A model generated the notes under the pieces. The model made no database searches. It was not told the origin of the DNA and saw only the letters and a program-made list of their open reading frames with translations. A program made the translations under genes and the position numbers. From positions 3,067,501 through 3,131,500 of the forward strand of contig NZ_CP046565.1 in the NCBI RefSeq assembly GCF_012769535.1: a DNA stretch of 64,000 nt, read 5' to 3'. Below are positions 45,214-54,549 of the stretch, piece by piece (within the stretch, counting starts at the first letter, position 1; each line of letters begins with the position of its first letter). Origin of the DNA: Methylococcus geothermalis (GTDB taxonomy: Bacteria; Pseudomonadota; Gammaproteobacteria; Methylococcales; Methylococcaceae).

Positions 45214-47766
45214 TCAGGTCTCGAATCGCCGGAAAAACCAGCGCTTGATGACTTCGACCGCGGTCAGGTACATGACCACGATCCCCATGAGTACGGTAAA
45301 GAACGCCCCGGGCAGCGGTTCAAAACCGAAATAAGGCCCGAGCGGTGTAAAAGGCAGTACGACGGCGACACCCACCACGACCACGGCGGTGGCCAGAAGC
45401 GCCGGATGCGATGGGCTGCGGAACGGCGCGCGCCGGGTACGGATGAGGAAGATGACCAGCACCTGGGTGGCCAGCGACTCAACGAACCAGCCGGTCTGGA
45501 ACAGGGCCTGACTGGCCTGAAATACGTCGAGCATGAGGTAGAAAGTCAGAAAGTCGAACAGCGAACTGACCGGCCCCAGGGTGAGCATGAAGTTCCGGAT
45601 AAAGTTCATGTCCCAATGGCGCGGCCGGGCCATGAATTCCTCGTCCACCCGGTCGAGGGGAATCGGCACTTCGGAGGTGTCGTAGAGAAAATTGTTGAGC
45701 AGGATTTGGGTGGGCAGCATGGGCAGGAATGGCAGCCACAGCGAGGCGCCAGCCATGCTGAACATGTTGCCGAAGTTGGAGCTGGTGCCCATCATGATGT
45801 ACTTCATGATGTTGCCGAAGGTGCGGCGCCCCTCCATCACACCGTGGTGTAACACGCGGAGGTCGTGTTCGAGGAGAATCATGTCGGCGGCTTCCTTGGC
45901 CACGTCCACCGCGCCGTCCACCGACAGGCTGACATCGGCGGTATGCAGGGGCGGGGCATCGTTGATCCCATCGCCCAAAAAACCCACTACCCGACCTCGC
46001 TGTTTCAGGGCCAAAATGATTCGGTTTTTCTGTTGGGGTGTGACCCGGCAGAACAGGTTCACCTTGTCCACCACGGCGGCCAGGGCGTGGTCATCCATAT
46101 CCGCGAGTTCCGGCCCCTTGAGCACCCCGCGCACCGGCACGCCCAACTCCCGGCACAGATGCTGGGTCACCCGTTCGTTGTCGCCGGTGACGATCTTCAC
46201 CTCCACCCCGCCGCCGGCAAGTTCTGCCAGGGTTTCGCTGGCGGTGGCCTTGGGTGGATCGAGGAATGCGGCAAAGCCGGCGAAGACCAGTTCGCTTTCG
46301 TCATCGACCACCGCGTGTCCATGGGTCAGGTCCACGTCCCGGAAGGCAATGCCAAGGACACGAAATCCGTCGTCGCTCAGTGCGCCGAACAGGCGGGCAA
46401 GCCGGGCATGGGCTGCCGCATCCAAAGGTTGGACGCCGTCAGTGTCATCGGCCAAATAGCCGATGGACAGACTCAGAATGTCCTCCGGCGCCCCCTTGAC
46501 TACCACCAGCCGGCGCTTGCCGTCAGCCACCAGCACCGACACCCGGCGCCGCTCAAAATCGAAGGGCACCTCGTCGATCTTGGTCCAGCCGCTGACGTCA
46601 ATCTCTTGGTGATCCAGGATGGCCTCGTCCAAGGGACTGCGCAGGCCGGTTTCGAAATAGCTGTTGAGATAGGCCAGCTCGATCACCCGACGGCAGTCTT
46701 TGCCTTCAGCATCCACATACTTTTCCAGGCGGATGTGCGCCTCGGTCAGAGTACCGGTCTTGTCGGTGCACAGCACGTCCATGCTGCCGAGATCGTGGAT
46801 AGCGGCGAGCCGCTTGACGATCACTTTCTTCTCCGCCATACGCAGCGCCCCGCGAGACAGGGTCACGGATACCACCATCGGCAAGAGCTCGGGCGTGAGC
46901 CCCACGGCCAGCGCCACGGCGAAAAGGAAAGTGTCCAGCCAGGGGCGGCCGAAGAACGTGTTGACGAACAGAACAAACAGCACCAGCAAGAGGGTGATGC
47001 GCACCAGGAGGAGACCGAATTGCCGGGTGCCGTGCTCGAAGGCGGTAGGAGGTGGCCGCCGCTGGATCGTTTCGGCGATGCCGCCGAGATAGGTGCGGTT
47101 TCCGGTGGCGCAGACCAGAAGGCGGGCCGAACCGCTGATCACCGACGAGCCCATGAAGACGGCGCCAGTCGCGGTTTGCGGATCGAGACCGGTCCCTCCC
47201 TCGACGGCGGCCTTCTCCACCGGGTATGGCTCGCCGGTCAAGAGCGCCTGGCTAACGAAGAAGTCCCGTGCTTCCAAGAGACGACCATCGGCGGGTACCC
47301 GATCACCCGCCGCCAGGAACACCACGTCTGCCGGCACCAGTTCGGCCACGGGAATCGCCTTCGTTACGCCATCCCTTTGTACCCGCGCGGTATTGGCAAT
47401 AGATTCGCGTAATCGCTCCGCCGCCCGGTCGGCGCGGTGCTCCTGGATGAAATCCAGGGTCACGCTGGCCAGCACCATCACGCAGATGATGACGAAACTG
47501 GCTTGCTCGTGCACGAAAGCGGAGACCGCGCCCGCTGCAACCAGGAGCAACACCAACGGATTCTGGAACCGGCTTAGGAACGCCACCAATGCAGTACGCC
47601 GGGCGTGATGACTCAGCACGTTCGGTCCGTGCGCCTTGAGCCGTCGCCATGCCTCGGCTTGCGTCAATCCTGCCTGCGACACGCCACCATTGGACAGCAA
47701 TTGGGAAAGGGGCTGGGAGAGAAAATCGGTCGTCGCGCCGGCATGCGGGAGGTTTTTCGGCCGCAT
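45214..47766 (-). CDS. mgtA: Magnesium-type P-ATPase (MgtA/MgtB family)
   Basis: P-type IIIB ATPase that imports Mg2+ across the inner membrane. From ATG 47766 it is 850 residues. The actuator motif appears as SQALLTGEPYPVEK, the phosphorylation site as MDVLCTDKTGTLTE, the nucleotide-binding region with VVVKGAPEDIL, and the hinge GFLGDGINDAPPLHTADV. It shows the helix-4 sequence GLTPELLPMVVSVTLSRGA and C-terminal helices typical of MgtA. Starts further upstream (TTG 47832, GTG 47793) lack support. No mgtL-type leader or M-box riboswitch was seen; whether a PhoP site is present was not tested. Confidence 0.93.
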   Translation of the reverse strand: MRPKNLPHAGATTDFLSQPLSQLLSNGGVSQAGLTQAEAWRRLKAHGPNVLSHHARRTALVAFLSRFQNPLVLLLVAAGAVSAFVHEQASFVIICVMVLASVTLDFIQEHRADRAAERLRESIANTARVQRDGVTKAIPVAELVPADVVFLAAGDRVPADGRLLEARDFFVSQALLTGEPYPVEKAAVEGGTGLDPQTATGAVFMGSSVISGSARLLVCATGNRTYLGGIAETIQRRPPPTAFEHGTRQFGLLLVRITLLLVLFVLFVNTFFGRPWLDTFLFAVALAVGLTPELLPMVVSVTLSRGALRMAEKKVIVKRLAAIHDLGSMDVLCTDKTGTLTEAHIRLEKYVDAEGKDCRRVIELAYLNSYFETGLRSPLDEAILDHQEIDVSGWTKIDEVPFDFERRRVSVLVADGKRRLVVVKGAPEDILSLSIGYLADDTDGVQPLDAAAHARLARLFGALSDDGFRVLGIAFRDVDLTHGHAVVDDESELVFAGFAAFLDPPKATASETLAELAGGGVEVKIVTGDNERVTQHLCRELGVPVRGVLKGPELADMDDHALAAVVDKVNLFCRVTPQQKNRIILALKQRGRVVGFLGDGINDAPPLHTADVSLSVDGAVDVAKEAADMILLEHDLRVLHHGVMEGRRTFGNIMKYIMMGTSSNFGNMFSMAGASLWLPFLPMLPTQILLNNFLYDTSEVPIPLDRVDEEFMARPRHWDMNFIRNFMLTLGPVSSLFDFLTFYLMLDVFQASQALFQTGWFVESLATQVLVIFLIRTRRAPFRSPSHPALLATAVVVVGVAVVLPFTPLGPYFGFEPLPGAFFTVLMGIVVMYLTAVEVIKRWFFRRFET

Positions 47767-47942
47767 CGGGAAAGGCCTTCTTTTCACCTCTTTCGCCACT
47801 CGTTCCGATTGGCCTCGGAGACCGGCGGGCAAAGGAGGAATGGGCGGTCAAGCAGAGACTCTCCGCTTAACCTCAATCGGAGAGGAACCGGGGTACTCGC
47901 TCCGGATTTCATGGGACGGCAGGAGCGGCGGCTTCGCGGGAT

Positions 47943-48164
47943 CTACAGGTTCAGGGCGTAGAACATATCGGCGATTTTCAAATCGATGGCATCGACCTGG
48001 GCATTGATCGCATTCATCGTCGCGTCGACCTCTCTGTGCAGATTCAACAGCTTCAACTGGGTATCGGCGGCCAGCCCGTTGAAGCGATCACTCTCGATCA
48101 GAGCCGTCAGCGCGTTGTGATTCTCGAGTAATGTCGCAATCTTGTTTCCCAGATCGGTGTGCAT
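47943..48164 (-). CDS. Small helical protein of unknown function (73 residues)
   Basis: Starts MHTDLGNKIATLLENHNALT with a GGGAG site eight bases upstream. It is almost entirely predicted amphipathic helix in two segments, with no cysteine, membrane helix or known motif; the end reads KIADMFYALNL. Codon use matches the neighbours and the ribosome site is good, so it is likely real. It lies 31 bases after pyrC' and 176 bases before the mgtA start on the same strand. I do not recognise a family. Confidence 0.6.
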   Translation of the reverse strand: MHTDLGNKIATLLENHNALTALIESDRFNGLAADTQLKLLNLHREVDATMNAINAQVDAIDLKIADMFYALNL

Positions 48165-48195
48165 CGGTTCTCCCAAAGAATCTAAGTCGGCAGCC

Positions 48196-49506
48196 TTATC
48201 CGATCCTCGCCGAGGCAATGTCCCCACTGGAATAAACCAGCCGCCCACCTGCCAGGGTCGCCGTCACCCGTCCCGTCAGCGTCCACTCCCAGAACGGCGT
48301 ATTGCGGCCCGCGCTGAGCCAGCCGCCCTGCGCCGGCACCCAGGCGGACGCCGGATCGAAAACGCAGATATCGGCCGGCGCCCCCGGCACCAGCCGGCCG
48401 GAAGCCAGGCCGAGTATTGCCGCCGGCCCCGCTGTCATGCGGGCAATGGCATCGGACAGCGACAGCCACCCCTCCGCCACCAAGGCGCACATCAGCGGCA
48501 GCAGGGTCTGGAGCGAAGACAGGCCGGGCTCGGTTTCGGGAAACACATCGAGCTTGGCATCCGGTTCATGCGGCTGATGGTCCGAGCACACAGCTGAAAT
48601 CCGGCCGTCGGCCACGGCGGCGCGCAAGGCGTCACGATCGGCCATCGTGCGGAACGGCGGACGGCTGTGGCAAAGGGCATCGAAGCCGTCGACATCCGAC
48701 TCAGTGAGATGCAGGTGATGCACCGCCACGTCCGCGCTGACATGCACGCCTCGCGCTCGGGCTTCGGCGACCATTTCCACCGCGCGGCCGCTACTGAGCT
48801 GGCCGAAGTGCGCGCGCACCCCCGTCTGCTCGATCAGTGGGAGAGCCTGGGCGACCGCAACCGTTTCCGCCGTCTCCGGTATGCCGGGCAGCCCAAGACG
48901 GCTGCTCACCACCCCTTCATGTACGCAGCCCTGGCTGCGCAACCAGGGGTCCTCGGGACGGAACACCACGACGAGATCGAAACTCGCCGCATACTCCAAG
49001 GCCCGTCGCAGCACCAGCGGATGGGCGAGAGGCCGGTCGGCGTTGCCCAGCGCCAGGCAGCCCGCGCGTTTCAGCGCATACATTTCGCTCAGATCGGTCC
49101 CCGTGAGGCCGCGGGTCAGGGCGCCGATGGGCAGCACCCGGACTTTACCCGCCTGCTCGGCCCGCTCCGTGACCAGCTTGACCACGGCGGGGGTGTCGAT
49201 GACCGGGACGGTGTCCGGCGGACAGCACAGCGTGGTAACACCGCCGGCTGCCGCGGCAGCGCTTTCCGAGGCGATGCTGCCCTTGTGCTCCTGCCCCGGC
49301 TCCCTGAGCCGGGCGCAGAGGTCGACGAAGCCGGGACACACGATTTGACCGGACGCATCGACGCGGCGATCGGCCTCGAATCCGTCCGGCGGAGCTCCGA
49401 CGCCGGCGATGACGCCGTCCGCGACGCATACCGTGCCCGGTCCGTCGAAGCCGGAAGCCGGATCGACGATGCGGCCGCCTTCGATGAGGATGCGTTCGCC
49501 GCTCAT
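48196..49506 (-). CDS. pyrC': Dihydroorotase-like ATCase subunit PyrC' (inactive)
   Basis: A 436-residue amidohydrolase-fold protein related to class I dihydroorotase. The metal-binding HxH of active enzymes (GxxDxHxHxREPG) reads [13 protein letters not shown] here, with Cys64 and Arg66 replacing both histidines, so catalysis is not expected. In pseudomonads such PyrC' proteins form the dodecameric aspartate transcarbamoylase with PyrB and are needed for its assembly. Its start overlaps the pyrB stop by four bases, fitting that role. A functional dihydroorotase must be encoded elsewhere. Confidence 0.9.
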   Translation of the reverse strand: MSGERILIEGGRIVDPASGFDGPGTVCVADGVIAGVGAPPDGFEADRRVDASGQIVCPGFVDLCARLREPGQEHKGSIASESAAAAAGGVTTLCCPPDTVPVIDTPAVVKLVTERAEQAGKVRVLPIGALTRGLTGTDLSEMYALKRAGCLALGNADRPLAHPLVLRRALEYAASFDLVVVFRPEDPWLRSQGCVHEGVVSSRLGLPGIPETAETVAVAQALPLIEQTGVRAHFGQLSSGRAVEMVAEARARGVHVSADVAVHHLHLTESDVDGFDALCHSRPPFRTMADRDALRAAVADGRISAVCSDHQPHEPDAKLDVFPETEPGLSSLQTLLPLMCALVAEGWLSLSDAIARMTAGPAAILGLASGRLVPGAPADICVFDPASAWVPAQGGWLSAGRNTPFWEWTLTGRVTATLAGGRLVYSSGDIASARIG

Positions 49507-50489
49507 GCCGCCACCTCCATGTCCGGACCGGCGTGCATGGCCATGGACATCACCGCCATGCGCACCGCGATGCCGTTCGTCACCTGCGGCAGGATCACCG
49601 AACGGGGACCATCGGCGATCGCCGAATCGATTTCGATGCCGCGGTTGATCGGCCCGGGATGCATGACGATGACATCCGGCCTGGCTTTCTCCAGACGCTT
49701 CTCGGTCAGGCCGAAGCGTTGGAAATATTCGTGTTCGGACGGAATGAACGCGCTCCCCATGCGTTCGAGCTGCAAGCGCAACATGATCACCACATCGACA
49801 TCGCGCAATCCCTCGCTCAGATCATGGTAAGGCACCACGCCCAAGGCTTCGACATGGGCCGGCAGCAGGGTCTTGGGCGCCACCACCCGCACCTCCTCCA
49901 CACCCAGCGTGTTGAGCGCCCAGATCTCCGAGCGCGCCACCCGGGAATGCAGGATGTCGCCGACGATGGCCACCTTGAGGCCGGCGAATTCGCCCTTGCA
50001 ACGCCGGATCGTGAACACGTCCAGCATGGCCTGGGTCGGGTGGGCATGGCGGCCGTCGCCCGCGTTCAGCACACTGATGTGGGGCGCGACATGGCGGGCG
50101 ATGAAGTGGGCGGCGCCGCTCTGGGCATGGCGCACCACGAACATGTCGACGTGCATCGCTTCCAGATTGCGGACGGTGTCGAGCAGGCTTTCGCCCTTGG
50201 AGGTCGCGGAGGTGGCGATGTTGATGTTGAGGACGTCGGCGGACAAGCGCTTGGCGGCGAGTTCGAAGGTCGTCCGAGTCCGCGTGCTGTTTTCGAAGAA
50301 CAGATTGACCACGGTCTTGCCGCGCAGCAGGGGCACCTTCTTGACGTTCTGCGCCGTCACGCCGGCAAAGGATTCGGCGGTGTCCATGATCCGGACCAGC
50401 AGCTCCCGGCTCAGCCCTTCGACCGTCAGGAAATGGCGCAGACGCCCGGAAGCATCGAGCTGGATATCGGCGGCGGCCGTCGCGCTCAT
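49503..50489 (-). CDS. pyrB: Aspartate carbamoyltransferase catalytic subunit
   Basis: Makes N-carbamoyl aspartate, the second pyrimidine step. The 328 residues contain the carbamoyl-phosphate motif [19 protein letters not shown], the [19 protein letters not shown] loop, [20 protein letters not shown] and [14 protein letters not shown] 50489 follows a G-rich GGGGGGG ribosome site and overlaps the pyrR stop. It lies between pyrR and pyrC' in a coupled operon. Confidence 0.96.
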   Translation of the reverse strand: MSATAAADIQLDASGRLRHFLTVEGLSRELLVRIMDTAESFAGVTAQNVKKVPLLRGKTVVNLFFENSTRTRTTFELAAKRLSADVLNINIATSATSKGESLLDTVRNLEAMHVDMFVVRHAQSGAAHFIARHVAPHISVLNAGDGRHAHPTQAMLDVFTIRRCKGEFAGLKVAIVGDILHSRVARSEIWALNTLGVEEVRVVAPKTLLPAHVEALGVVPYHDLSEGLRDVDVVIMLRLQLERMGSAFIPSEHEYFQRFGLTEKRLEKARPDVIVMHPGPINRGIEIDSAIADGPRSVILPQVTNGIAVRMAVMSMAMHAGPDMEVAA

Positions 50490-50998
50490 CGCCCCCCCGC
50501 ACGTATCGTCAACTGCAGGGGCTCGGGACCGACGAGCTTGATGCGCTGCCCCGGCTCCAGCTCGACCCGCCCGCCGATGCAATCGGCCTGGATCGGAATC
50601 TGCCTCCCGTTCCGATCGATCAACACGCCGAGCACGATTTCCGCCGGACGCCCGTAATCGAAGATCTCGTTCAACGCGGCGCGCACGGTGCGTCCGGTAT
50701 ACAGCACGTCGTCGATCAGCACGATGTTCCGGCCGTCGATGCGAAAAGGCAGCTTGCTCGCCCGCACGTCCGGATTCATGCCCGATTGCGGGTAATCGTC
50801 CCGGTAGAAGGAAATATCCAGATACCCCAGCGGCTCGGAGAACCCCAAACGCCGATGCAAGACTTCCGCGATCCAAGCTCCGCCCGTGTGGACGCCGATC
50901 ATGGCCGGATCGTCGAGCCGGCGCCGGACGAGTTCCTCCCGCAATGAAGCTTCCAGACGCGCCAGCAATGTTTCGACGTCGAGATCCGCTTGACTCAT
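50486..50998 (-). CDS. pyrR: PyrR, bifunctional regulator/uracil phosphoribosyltransferase family
   Basis: A 170-residue type I phosphoribosyltransferase with the PRPP loop [18 protein letters not shown] and the DISFYRDDY hood segment. In Bacillus PyrR binds pyr mRNA leaders to cause attenuation; in pseudomonads and relatives it has been linked to pyr control or salvage without the same attenuation. The three-base gap to ruvX upstream leaves no room for a leader hairpin immediately before this gene, so RNA attenuation at this operon is unlikely. Confidence 0.93.
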   Translation of the reverse strand: MSQADLDVETLLARLEASLREELVRRRLDDPAMIGVHTGGAWIAEVLHRRLGFSEPLGYLDISFYRDDYPQSGMNPDVRASKLPFRIDGRNIVLIDDVLYTGRTVRAALNEIFDYGRPAEIVLGVLIDRNGRQIPIQADCIGGRVELEPGQRIKLVGPEPLQLTIRAGGR

Positions 50999-51001
50999 GT
51001 A

Positions 51002-51457
51002 TTACCTCGGTGATGCCTTATCAAGTGAAAACCAGGTTTGCAGGATCAGTTGCGCCGCCATTTCGTCCTTCACCTGCTCGAACTCGACCGATTTGCGGCG
51101 GCGGCGCTGATAAAAATGGGTGCGCGACTCGGCCGTGGTGAGCGTCTCGTCCACCGTATACACCGGGAGCAGGTAACGGCCTTCGAGCTGCCGGCAGAAG
51201 CGCAAGGTCGGCGCCGTGATGGGGTTTTCGCTGCCGTCCTGCTGATGGGAGAGGCCGACGACGAGGCCCGCGGGCTGCCATTGCGCGATCAGTTCGGCAA
51301 TGGCGGCCCACAACTGCGCGGTCGGCTGCGCCCGCAGGGTCCGAAGCGGCGCCGCAGTGCCTGTGACCGATTGCCCGACCGCAACCCCGATGTTCCTCTC
51401 GCCGAAGTCGAAACCGAGATAAGTGGCACCGCGCGAGCCGGGCGGCGCTTCAGCCAT
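51002..51457 (-). CDS. ruvX: Putative pre-16S rRNA nuclease / Holliday junction resolvase-like (YqgF)
   Basis: RNase H-fold nuclease of 151 residues, implicated in 16S rRNA 5' maturation in E. coli. The motifs are [16 protein letters not shown] (catalytic Asp17), [16 protein letters not shown], and the C-terminal [14 protein letters not shown] with Asp and Glu, and [15 protein letters not shown]. Its ATG overlaps the yqgE stop by eight bases. The order yqgE-yqgF is a near-universal proteobacterial pair. Confidence 0.93.
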   Translation of the reverse strand: MAEAPPGSRGATYLGFDFGERNIGVAVGQSVTGTAAPLRTLRAQPTAQLWAAIAELIAQWQPAGLVVGLSHQQDGSENPITAPTLRFCRQLEGRYLLPVYTVDETLTTAESRTHFYQRRRRKSVEFEQVKDEMAAQLILQTWFSLDKASPR

Positions 51458-52019
51458 GACCAGCCTGGCTGGTCAGCAGCGAGATGTCGATGCCCACGAG
51501 ATCGGCCGCGGCCTTCCAGCGCCGCAGCGGCGGATGCTCGAAAATGACCGCGTTGTCCGCGGGCGCGTTGAGCCATGCATTTTCGATGATTTCACGCTCG
51601 AGCTGGCCCTGGCCCCAGCCGGCGTAGCCCAGAGCCAGCAGCATGCGGCTCGGCCCCTCGCCTCGCCCGATCGCTTCCAGAATGTCTCTGGACGTCGTCA
51701 ATGCCAGCCGATCGGAAACCACCAGCGTGGAAGCCCACACCGTCGCTGGTTCGTGCAATATGAAGCCGCGCTCCGGATGCACGGGACCGCCGAAAAAAAC
51801 CGGCAGATCGCCCATCTCGGTGGCTGCCATTTCGATCTCCATCTGCCGCATGACATCGCCCAGCTTGAGCTCGGACGGCCGGTTGATGATGATGCCGAGG
51901 GCTCCGTCCGCGTTGTGCTGACAGAGCAGGGTCACGGTTTTCGCGAAATGCGGATCGGCCAAGCCGGGCATGGCGATCAGAAAATGGTTGGCGAGAAATG
52001 CTGTTTCCTGGTTCATCAT
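51450..52019 (-). CDS. UPF0301 protein YqgE/AlgH
   Basis: A 189-residue protein of the YqgE/AlgH family, with FLIAMPGLADPHFAKTVTLL, GALGIIINRPSELKLGDVM, VFFGGPVHPERGFILH and ALGYAGWGQGQLEREI. AlgH was first described as an alginate transcription factor in Pseudomonas, but the family has no established biochemical role. It is the gene between tonB and ruvX, with the same order as in Pseudomonas. Confidence 0.93.
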   Translation of the reverse strand: MMNQETAFLANHFLIAMPGLADPHFAKTVTLLCQHNADGALGIIINRPSELKLGDVMRQMEIEMAATEMGDLPVFFGGPVHPERGFILHEPATVWASTLVVSDRLALTTSRDILEAIGRGEGPSRMLLALGYAGWGQGQLEREIIENAWLNAPADNAVIFEHPPLRRWKAAADLVGIDISLLTSQAGHG

Positions 52020-52061
52020 GATTAGTATCGGCGCTCCTGCAACGGCGCCGCAAGCGGCGAA

Positions 52062-52904
52062 CTACGGCGCGGTCTCCAGACGCGTGCCGTTCAAAAACTT
52101 CCAGGTGCGGGTGATCACCAGCACATCCGCCTCTTCCCGCAGTTCCACCGGGAACGGGGCAAACGGCGCCGCGAGGTGGACGATCCTCACCGCTGCATCG
52201 TCCAGCGCCTGCTCCCCGGAGGAACGCCGCACCTGGACCTTGTAGACGCTGCCGTCGGGCCGCAAGGCTACGCTCAACAGCAGGCTGCCGGTCAGGTTCC
52301 TGCGACGCGCCTCCTCCGGGTAATTCAGGTTGCCGATACGCTCGATCTTGTCCTGCCAAGCCCGCTCGTAAGCCGCCGCCTTGTATTTGTGGGCATTGAC
52401 CGAATTGATATACACCATCCTGGGACGCGGCGCTTCCTCCTGCTGCCGCACATAGGCCGCGCCGAATTCAGCGATCTGCCGGCTTAAGGACTCGGCGGAA
52501 ATATGGGCCGGTGGAGCGGCTTCAAGTTCGGGCTCCGCCTTGACGGACTGTTCGATGCGCGGACTTTTCAGCACCGGCTTCCGCGGCGGTCGCTCCGTCG
52601 CCGACGCCTGGCGAGAATCCCTATGCGGAGCCGTTTCCGCCGGTTTTTCCACACCGCGGCTGGGCAAAGGCTCGACGCGCTCCCGCTTCTCGTCTCCGCG
52701 CTGATTTTCCGCCGCCAGATGTTCCGCCTGTTTCGGCGCCTCCCGTGCGGGAAGCCGCAGCAGCGTCACCTCAAAGGTCCTGGAAGGCTCTCTTGGCGTC
52801 GCCGCAAGCTTCGCGTTCAGGCTGAAAATCGCCGCCACATGGACCGCAAACGCAATCAGCAGCGCGAGCAGCAAGCGGCCCTGGTCGTGCGACTCAAGCG
52901 ACAT
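52062..52904 (-). CDS. TonB-family energy transducer
   Basis: Links the inner-membrane ExbBD motor to outer-membrane receptors. The 280 residues have one N-terminal helix (LLLALLIAFAVHVAAIFSL) with the signal-anchor histidine, a long Pro/Glu/Lys/Arg-rich periplasmic linker (about 50-150), and a TonB C-terminal domain with NLNYPEEARRRNLTGSLLLS, LRPDGSVYKVQV and SSGEQALDDAAVRIV. exbB and exbD are not adjacent. Its start overlaps the end of gshB by eleven bases. It may serve receptors such as the ZnuD-like protein in this window, but that is inference. Confidence 0.9.
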   Translation of the reverse strand: MSLESHDQGRLLLALLIAFAVHVAAIFSLNAKLAATPREPSRTFEVTLLRLPAREAPKQAEHLAAENQRGDEKRERVEPLPSRGVEKPAETAPHRDSRQASATERPPRKPVLKSPRIEQSVKAEPELEAAPPAHISAESLSRQIAEFGAAYVRQQEEAPRPRMVYINSVNAHKYKAAAYERAWQDKIERIGNLNYPEEARRRNLTGSLLLSVALRPDGSVYKVQVRRSSGEQALDDAAVRIVHLAAPFAPFPVELREEADVLVITRTWKFLNGTRLETAP

Positions 52905-53868
52905 GGCGGGTGCGGTCCGAAGCGGACACGACAGATTCGATGTGGTCCATGAGCATTGCGCTGATGTTCAGGCCGAACAGCGTGTCCAGTTCCTGGATGC
53001 AGGTCGGGCTGGTGACGTTGACCTCGGTGAGGTAATCGCCGATGACGTCGAGACCGGTGAATACCAGACCGCGCTCCCGCAGGGTGGGTCCGACCTGCGA
53101 CACGATCCAGCGGTCACGCTCGGTCAGCTCCCGCCCCTCGGCCCGACCGCCGGCCGCCAGATTGCCCCGGCTTTCGCCGTGGGCCGGGATGCGCGCCAAG
53201 GCATAGGGCACGGCTTCTCCGTTGACCACGAGTATGCGCTTGTCGCCATCCCGGATTTCCGGAAGATAGCGCTGCGCCATGACGAAACGCCGGTTGTGCT
53301 GGGTCATGGTTTCCAGAATGACGCTCAGGTTGTGATCGCCTTCGGCCACTCGGAAGATCGATGCGCCGCCCATGCCATCGAGCGGCTTCAGCACGATCTC
53401 GCCGTGTTCGCGCAGGAACTCCCGGATGCGCCCGGCCTCGCGGGCAACCAGGGTCGGCGCGCAGCATTGGGGAAACCAGGCGGTGAACAGCTTTTCGTTG
53501 GCATCCCGCAGGGAACGCGGCCGATTGACGACATACACGCCCCGGTTCTCGGCGCATTCGAGCAGATACGTCGCATAGATATATTCCTGGTCGAACGGCG
53601 GATCCTTGCGCATGAGGATGACGTCGAGCGTGTCCAGCGCGATGTCCCGCTCATCCAGAAACTCGAACCAGCGGACGTAATCGCGCTCGACCTGAAGGTG
53701 CCTGACCCGGGCATGGGCGCGGCCGTCGCGCAGGTAAAGATCGTTCAGCTCCATGTAGAAGAGCTCCCAGCCACGCGCCTGGGCTTCCAGCAACATCGCG
53801 AAGCTGCTGTCCTTGCCGATCTTGATCTTGCCGATCGGATCCATCACGATCCCGAGCTTCAATGTCAT
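52894..53868 (-). CDS. gshB: Glutathione synthetase
   Basis: ATP-grasp ligase joining gamma-glutamylcysteine and glycine. The 324 residues begin MTLKLGIVMDPIGKIKIGKD and include LMRKDPPFDQEYIYATYLLE, NRPRSLRDANEKLFTAWFP, VLKPLDGMGGASIFRV (ATP-grasp loop) and TEVNVTSPTCIQEL. ATG 53868 was selected by homology and by a GGGGGA site upstream. It is the first gene of the gshB-tonB-yqgE-ruvX-pyrRBC' block. Confidence 0.96.
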   Translation of the reverse strand: MTLKLGIVMDPIGKIKIGKDSSFAMLLEAQARGWELFYMELNDLYLRDGRAHARVRHLQVERDYVRWFEFLDERDIALDTLDVILMRKDPPFDQEYIYATYLLECAENRGVYVVNRPRSLRDANEKLFTAWFPQCCAPTLVAREAGRIREFLREHGEIVLKPLDGMGGASIFRVAEGDHNLSVILETMTQHNRRFVMAQRYLPEIRDGDKRILVVNGEAVPYALARIPAHGESRGNLAAGGRAEGRELTERDRWIVSQVGPTLRERGLVFTGLDVIGDYLTEVNVTSPTCIQELDTLFGLNISAMLMDHIESVVSASDRTRHVA

Positions 53869-53891
53869 CGCGTCCCCCGAACCACCCACTG

Positions 53892-53920
53892 TTGACTAAA
53901 TGCCGTCAAACCCTTATAAA
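53892..53920 (+). promoter_or_regulatory. Promoter of rpmB-rpmG
   Basis: TTGACT, 17 bases, TATAAA: one mismatch from each hexamer and optimal spacing, 41 bases before the rpmB ATG. This is one of the best sigma-70 matches in the window. Confidence 0.8.
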
Positions 53921-53960
53921 GCACGTTTTTCCACCCTGCAAGCCGACATTGAGGTAAGCC

Positions 53961-54197
53961 ATGTCCAAGGTATGTCAGGTTACGGGGAAGCGGCGTATTG
54001 TAGGCCATAACGTTTCCCACGCTAACAACAAGACGAAAAGACTGTTCAACCCCAACCTGCACGAGCGCCGTTTCTGGGTCGAGAGCGAGAATCGCTGGGT
54101 TCGCCTCAAGGTCTCGAGCCACGGCTTGAGGGTCATCGACAAGTGCGGGATCGACGCCGTCCTGGCAGACATCCGCAAACGCGGCGAAAGAGTTTAA
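53961..54197 (+). CDS. rpmB: 50S ribosomal protein L28
   Basis: Large-subunit protein of 78 residues, opening [20 protein letters not shown] and containing [20 protein letters not shown]. Length equals E. coli L28. The CxxC zinc-ribbon pattern of some L28 forms is absent (single Cys near the N-terminus), so it is the zinc-independent type. rpmG follows by 19 bases, as in enterobacteria. Confidence 0.97.
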   Translation: MSKVCQVTGKRRIVGHNVSHANNKTKRLFNPNLHERRFWVESENRWVRLKVSSHGLRVIDKCGIDAVLADIRKRGERV

Positions 54198-54216
54198 TCG
54201 GCAGGAGCGATGAGCC

Positions 54217-54372
54217 ATGCGTGACAAGATCAAGTTGGTGTCCAGCGCCGGCACCGGCCATTTCTACACCACCACGAAGAACAAGCGCACCATGCCGGAG
54301 AAGATGGAGATCAAGAAATTCGATCCAGTCGTGCGCAAGCACGTCATGTACAAAGAAGCCAAGATCAAATAA
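54217..54372 (+). CDS. rpmG: 50S ribosomal protein L33
   Basis: A 51-residue protein, [20 protein letters not shown], continuing [17 protein letters not shown] and ending KEAKIK. It matches the zinc-free form of L33 (no CxxC pairs). The ribosome site AGGAGC precedes the ATG. A GC-rich hairpin 23 bases after the stop may end the transcript. Confidence 0.96.
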   Translation: MRDKIKLVSSAGTGHFYTTTKNKRTMPEKMEIKKFDPVVRKHVMYKEAKIK

Positions 54373-54394
54373 CGTTCTCCGGCGTTCTCGATGT

Positions 54395-54416
54395 GCGCGC
54401 AGTCAGGCCTGCGCGC
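54395..54416 (+). terminator. GC hairpin after rpmG
   Basis: GCGCGCAG and CTGCGCGC pair perfectly around a six-base loop. No T-run follows, so termination would be weak or factor-assisted; it may instead protect the 3' end. Confidence 0.45.
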
Positions 54417-54513
54417 CGCCCCCTTCGGCTTTCCCCGCCCCCCCTCACGCTTCAGGCCTTCGGCCTCTCCGGGCAGCTTGCGCATCGCGAGCGGTGCAAG
54501 CGTCACCGGAATC

Positions 54514-54530
54514 GACTAGGATACTTAGTC
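54514..54530 (+). promoter_or_regulatory. Inverted repeat upstream of parA-like gene
   Basis: GACTA, seven bases, TAGTC, ending 19 bases before the parA-like start. It could be an operator used for autoregulation, as is common for partition operons, or the arms of a weak promoter region. Only this one copy is seen. Confidence 0.3.
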
Positions 54531-54549
54531 ATACCCGACTCCCGGAGGG

